A DNA stretch of 33,930 bases from SAR324 cluster bacterium (GTDB lineage Bacteria; SAR324; JACQKK01). Location of the stretch: assembly GCA_022574555.1 (NCBI GenBank), contig JACZRV010000031.1, forward strand, positions 1 through 33,930. The letters run 5' to 3'. Below are positions 31,828-33,930 of the stretch, in pieces. The translations under genes and the position numbers were made by a program. Each line of letters starts with the position of its first letter. The first letter of the stretch is position 1. A model generated the notes under the pieces. The model had not been told where the DNA came from. It searched no databases and worked only from the letters and a program-made list of their open reading frames with translations.

Positions 31828-33735
31828 TCACTTCAAGCCGGCCTCGCGGAGTGATTGGGCGATGAGGAGCTTTTCCCCAGAATGGTGGTAAATGAGCGCT
31901 CGTGGGCCATAGCCTGAAATATATCCGTCCACGTGGAATTTGGGGTGGAGCCGGAGAAGCTCCGCGGCTTGAGCTCCGGCTTCCGCTTGCTCTCCTAGGG
32001 CCCCATAGGTGGCAATCAACAGAATGTGTCCGGTAAAATTCTCCGGGTTGCGGCCGACGTTTTCCTTAAAGGCCGCGATCGCCTCGTCATACCCACCCAT
32101 CCGCCGATGCACATCGCCCAATACTGTCCAATACCATGCTGGAAATTCGGGCGCTACGCGCATCGCCTTCTTGATCTGCACCAGAGCTTCGTCCAGCCTC
32201 CCCAAATGCATCAGGGCATTCGCCATTAGCGCGCCCGCTACGGAATCATTGGGACTCAGCGCGGCGGCCCTCTCGAGCTCGGTAATGGCCCGTTCAGGCT
32301 GCCTTCGAAAAAGATGGACCAGGCCCAATACGGCATAGGACATGGGCTCGGAGTCATCCAGGACGATGGCCTTACTCGCCAGCTCGACTGCCCGGACCCT
32401 GGATTTTAGGCGGGATGGACTCCACTGGTACCAGAAATCAATCATGTGGACACGTGCCAGCAGCGCATGAGCCGCGGCAAATTCCGGGTCCAGCTCGATT
32501 GCTTTGTCGAGCATCCGAATTGCCTGGGCGTTGGCTGTTTGCGGTAAGCGATGTGACAGCTCAAGCCCTCGCAGGTAGGCATCATAGGCCTCAAGATTGT
32601 CCGTCGGTCGCCGCCAGACGCGTATTTCCTCATCCTCGGCTAGTTCAATATTGAGTTCGGTCACGATACGCCGCGTGATCTCATGCTGCACCGCGAATAG
32701 CTCTGGCAGGTCCCGATCATACTCCTGCGACCAAACCTCATTGCCGGTGGCGGCCTCGACGAGCCGGACGTCGATGCGGATCCGCCCATCGGCGTTCCGG
32801 GCGCTCCCTGCCAGCACGTGGCGCACGCCCAGTTCCTCACCCACGTCGTCCAGATCCACGTCCCTGCCTTTGTAGGTGAAGGCGGAGTCGGCGGCGATCA
32901 CGAACAGATTGGAAAGCCTGGAAAGGGTGGTGGTGATCTCCTCGGCCATGCCGTCGCTGAAATACGCCTGCTCGGGGTCGCCGCCGGTATTGACGAAAGG
33001 CAGCACGGCGAGGGAGGGCTTGTCGGGCAGGGGCGGCGGCGCTCGGGTCTTGGTCTCCGCGAAGAATGACGTTGGTTGAGTCAAAAGATACCAGGCGGCA
33101 ACGGCTCCTCCCCCAAGCAGAACGGCGAGCCCGGCGGCCAGGGCCGCAATGCGCCATGAGCGGGCGAATCGGCGTTTGATGGCCACGACCCGGTGGGCGG
33201 CCGCTCCCGGATAGGACAACACCCGATAAACCGGCACCGTTTCCATGATGTTCTTGACGGACCGCTTGCCTTGGTAATCGTACTCCAGATCGAGCTTGCC
33301 CTTGACCTGCTCGTGGGCACTGCCGGAGATGGAGATTCCGCCCGGGTCGGCCAGTCCTTCCAGCCGCGCGGCGATATTGACCCCGTCGCCGAAGATATCG
33401 CCGTCCTTGACCAGGACATCGCCCAGGTTGATTCCCATGCGGAACAGCATGCGCCGATTCTCGGGAAGCTCGGCGTTGCGCTCGGCCAGCTCGCGCTGAA
33501 TCTCCACCGCGCAGCGCAACGCGTCCACCACGCTGGCGAACTCGGACAGGATCGCATCCCCCGGCGTATTCACCACGCGTCCCCGATGCTGTTGAATGTG
33601 GGAGGAAAATACTTCGCGGTAGGCGGTGAGGGTGCGCAGGGTGGCCTCCTCGTCGTCCCCCATGAGGCGGCTGTAACCCTTCACGTCGGCGCTGAGGATC
33701 GCCGTCAGCTTGCGTTCTACGCTTTGCGGCTCCAT
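31828..33735 (-). CDS. Class III adenylate cyclase with TolB-like and TPR domains
   Basis: Residues about 6-180 form a class III nucleotidyl cyclase domain: metal Asp17 (SADVKGYS) and Asp60 (NTPGDAILSEF), and Asn120 and Arg124 (GDGVNIAARLE). Asp113 sits where adenylate-type enzymes have Asp, but the purine-binding Lys position is Asn56, as in many members of this architecture. A transmembrane helix follows (about 196-218, IAALAAGLAVLLGGGAVAAW), then a TolB/FlgO-like region (SLAVLPFVNTGGDPEQAYFS to about 370), then TPRs (AIRMLDKAIELDPEFAAAHA and others). The cyclase is cytoplasmic and the rest periplasmic. ATG 33735 (MEPQSVERKLTAIL) is the likely start. This combination is common in Alphaproteobacteria and relatives; the signal it reads is unknown. 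Confidence 0.9.
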   Translation of the reverse strand: MEPQSVERKLTAILSADVKGYSRLMGDDEEATLRTLTAYREVFSSHIQQHRGRVVNTPGDAILSEFASVVDALRCAVEIQRELAERNAELPENRRMLFRMGINLGDVLVKDGDIFGDGVNIAARLEGLADPGGISISGSAHEQVKGKLDLEYDYQGKRSVKNIMETVPVYRVLSYPGAAAHRVVAIKRRFARSWRIAALAAGLAVLLGGGAVAAWYLLTQPTSFFAETKTRAPPPLPDKPSLAVLPFVNTGGDPEQAYFSDGMAEEITTTLSRLSNLFVIAADSAFTYKGRDVDLDDVGEELGVRHVLAGSARNADGRIRIDVRLVEAATGNEVWSQEYDRDLPELFAVQHEITRRIVTELNIELAEDEEIRVWRRPTDNLEAYDAYLRGLELSHRLPQTANAQAIRMLDKAIELDPEFAAAHALLARVHMIDFWYQWSPSRLKSRVRAVELASKAIVLDDSEPMSYAVLGLVHLFRRQPERAITELERAAALSPNDSVAGALMANALMHLGRLDEALVQIKKAMRVAPEFPAWYWTVLGDVHRRMGGYDEAIAAFKENVGRNPENFTGHILLIATYGALGEQAEAGAQAAELLRLHPKFHVDGYISGYGPRALIYHHSGEKLLIAQSLREAGLK

Positions 33736-33930
33736 GGGTCTTACCCCGAAAATGTCAGGAGGATTGCATACGGGCACCGTTCTCAAATTTACCGCTACTG
33801 CCCTCAAAAGAGCGCACGGGACGGCTGCTTGTCAAGGATTTGCCTCGGTCACGGCAATGGCCAGTGCTGGTAAGCCCCTCGGCTGCGCTCAGGGCAATCC
33901 GCCGACTTGTCAATGCAAATCGGGTCGGCC

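Overview
The window reads as a chromosomal segment of a Gram-negative, Pseudomonadota-like bacterium. The evidence is a metal-type KDO-8-phosphate synthase (lipopolysaccharide), a WbaP-type sugar transferase, an RlmM-like rRNA methyltransferase, E. coli-style LeuC/LeuD, the succinylase-branch lysine gene dapD, a TatA protein, a lipoprotein and several signal peptides. A lower rank cannot be fixed by eye. Most genes are housekeeping. I see no transposase, integrase, phage gene, CRISPR array, tRNA or rRNA.

Layout. Positions 1-2540 are the edge of a surface-polysaccharide region: a partial gene at the border, a WbaP-like initiating transferase and a truncated GT-C-like membrane glycosyltransferase. 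Positions 2705-5220 hold kdsA, a convergent two-subunit sulfopyruvate/phosphonopyruvate decarboxylase pair and an orphan tatA. Positions 5307-12000, all on the minus strand, hold a two-domain metallo-beta-lactamase-fold protein, a small secreted protein, a class I cysteine desulfurase, a large HEAT/zinc-ribbon/TPR protein and a TPR lipoprotein. Positions 12092-17091 hold a 38-codon ORF with a strong ribosome binding site, a LonB-like protease behind an extended -10 promoter, a coupled rlmM-trmH pair and a 67-residue Cys/His-rich ORF. Positions 17181-21261 hold an M16 peptidase, dapA and a secreted FlgO-like protein. Positions 22004-26118 hold nrdJ, a highly structured intergenic element, a stand-alone DsbD N-terminal domain protein and a 64-residue gene under a near-perfect CIRCE heat-shock operator. 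Positions 26376-31055 hold dapD, an APH-like kinase and leuC-leuD. Positions 31124-33735 hold a secreted cupin-like protein with a duplicated 3' end, and an adenylate cyclase/TolB-like/TPR protein.

How the genes fit together: dapA and dapD serve lysine and peptidoglycan precursor synthesis, leuCD leucine, nrdJ B12-dependent DNA precursor supply, and kdsA with WbaP the envelope. The parts most worth a second look are the CIRCE-controlled 64-residue gene, the tandem-hairpin element after nrdJ, a scatter of short tandem duplications with a GGTG core (two of them in-frame in proteins), and the uncharacterised HEAT/zinc/TPR plus lipoprotein pair.
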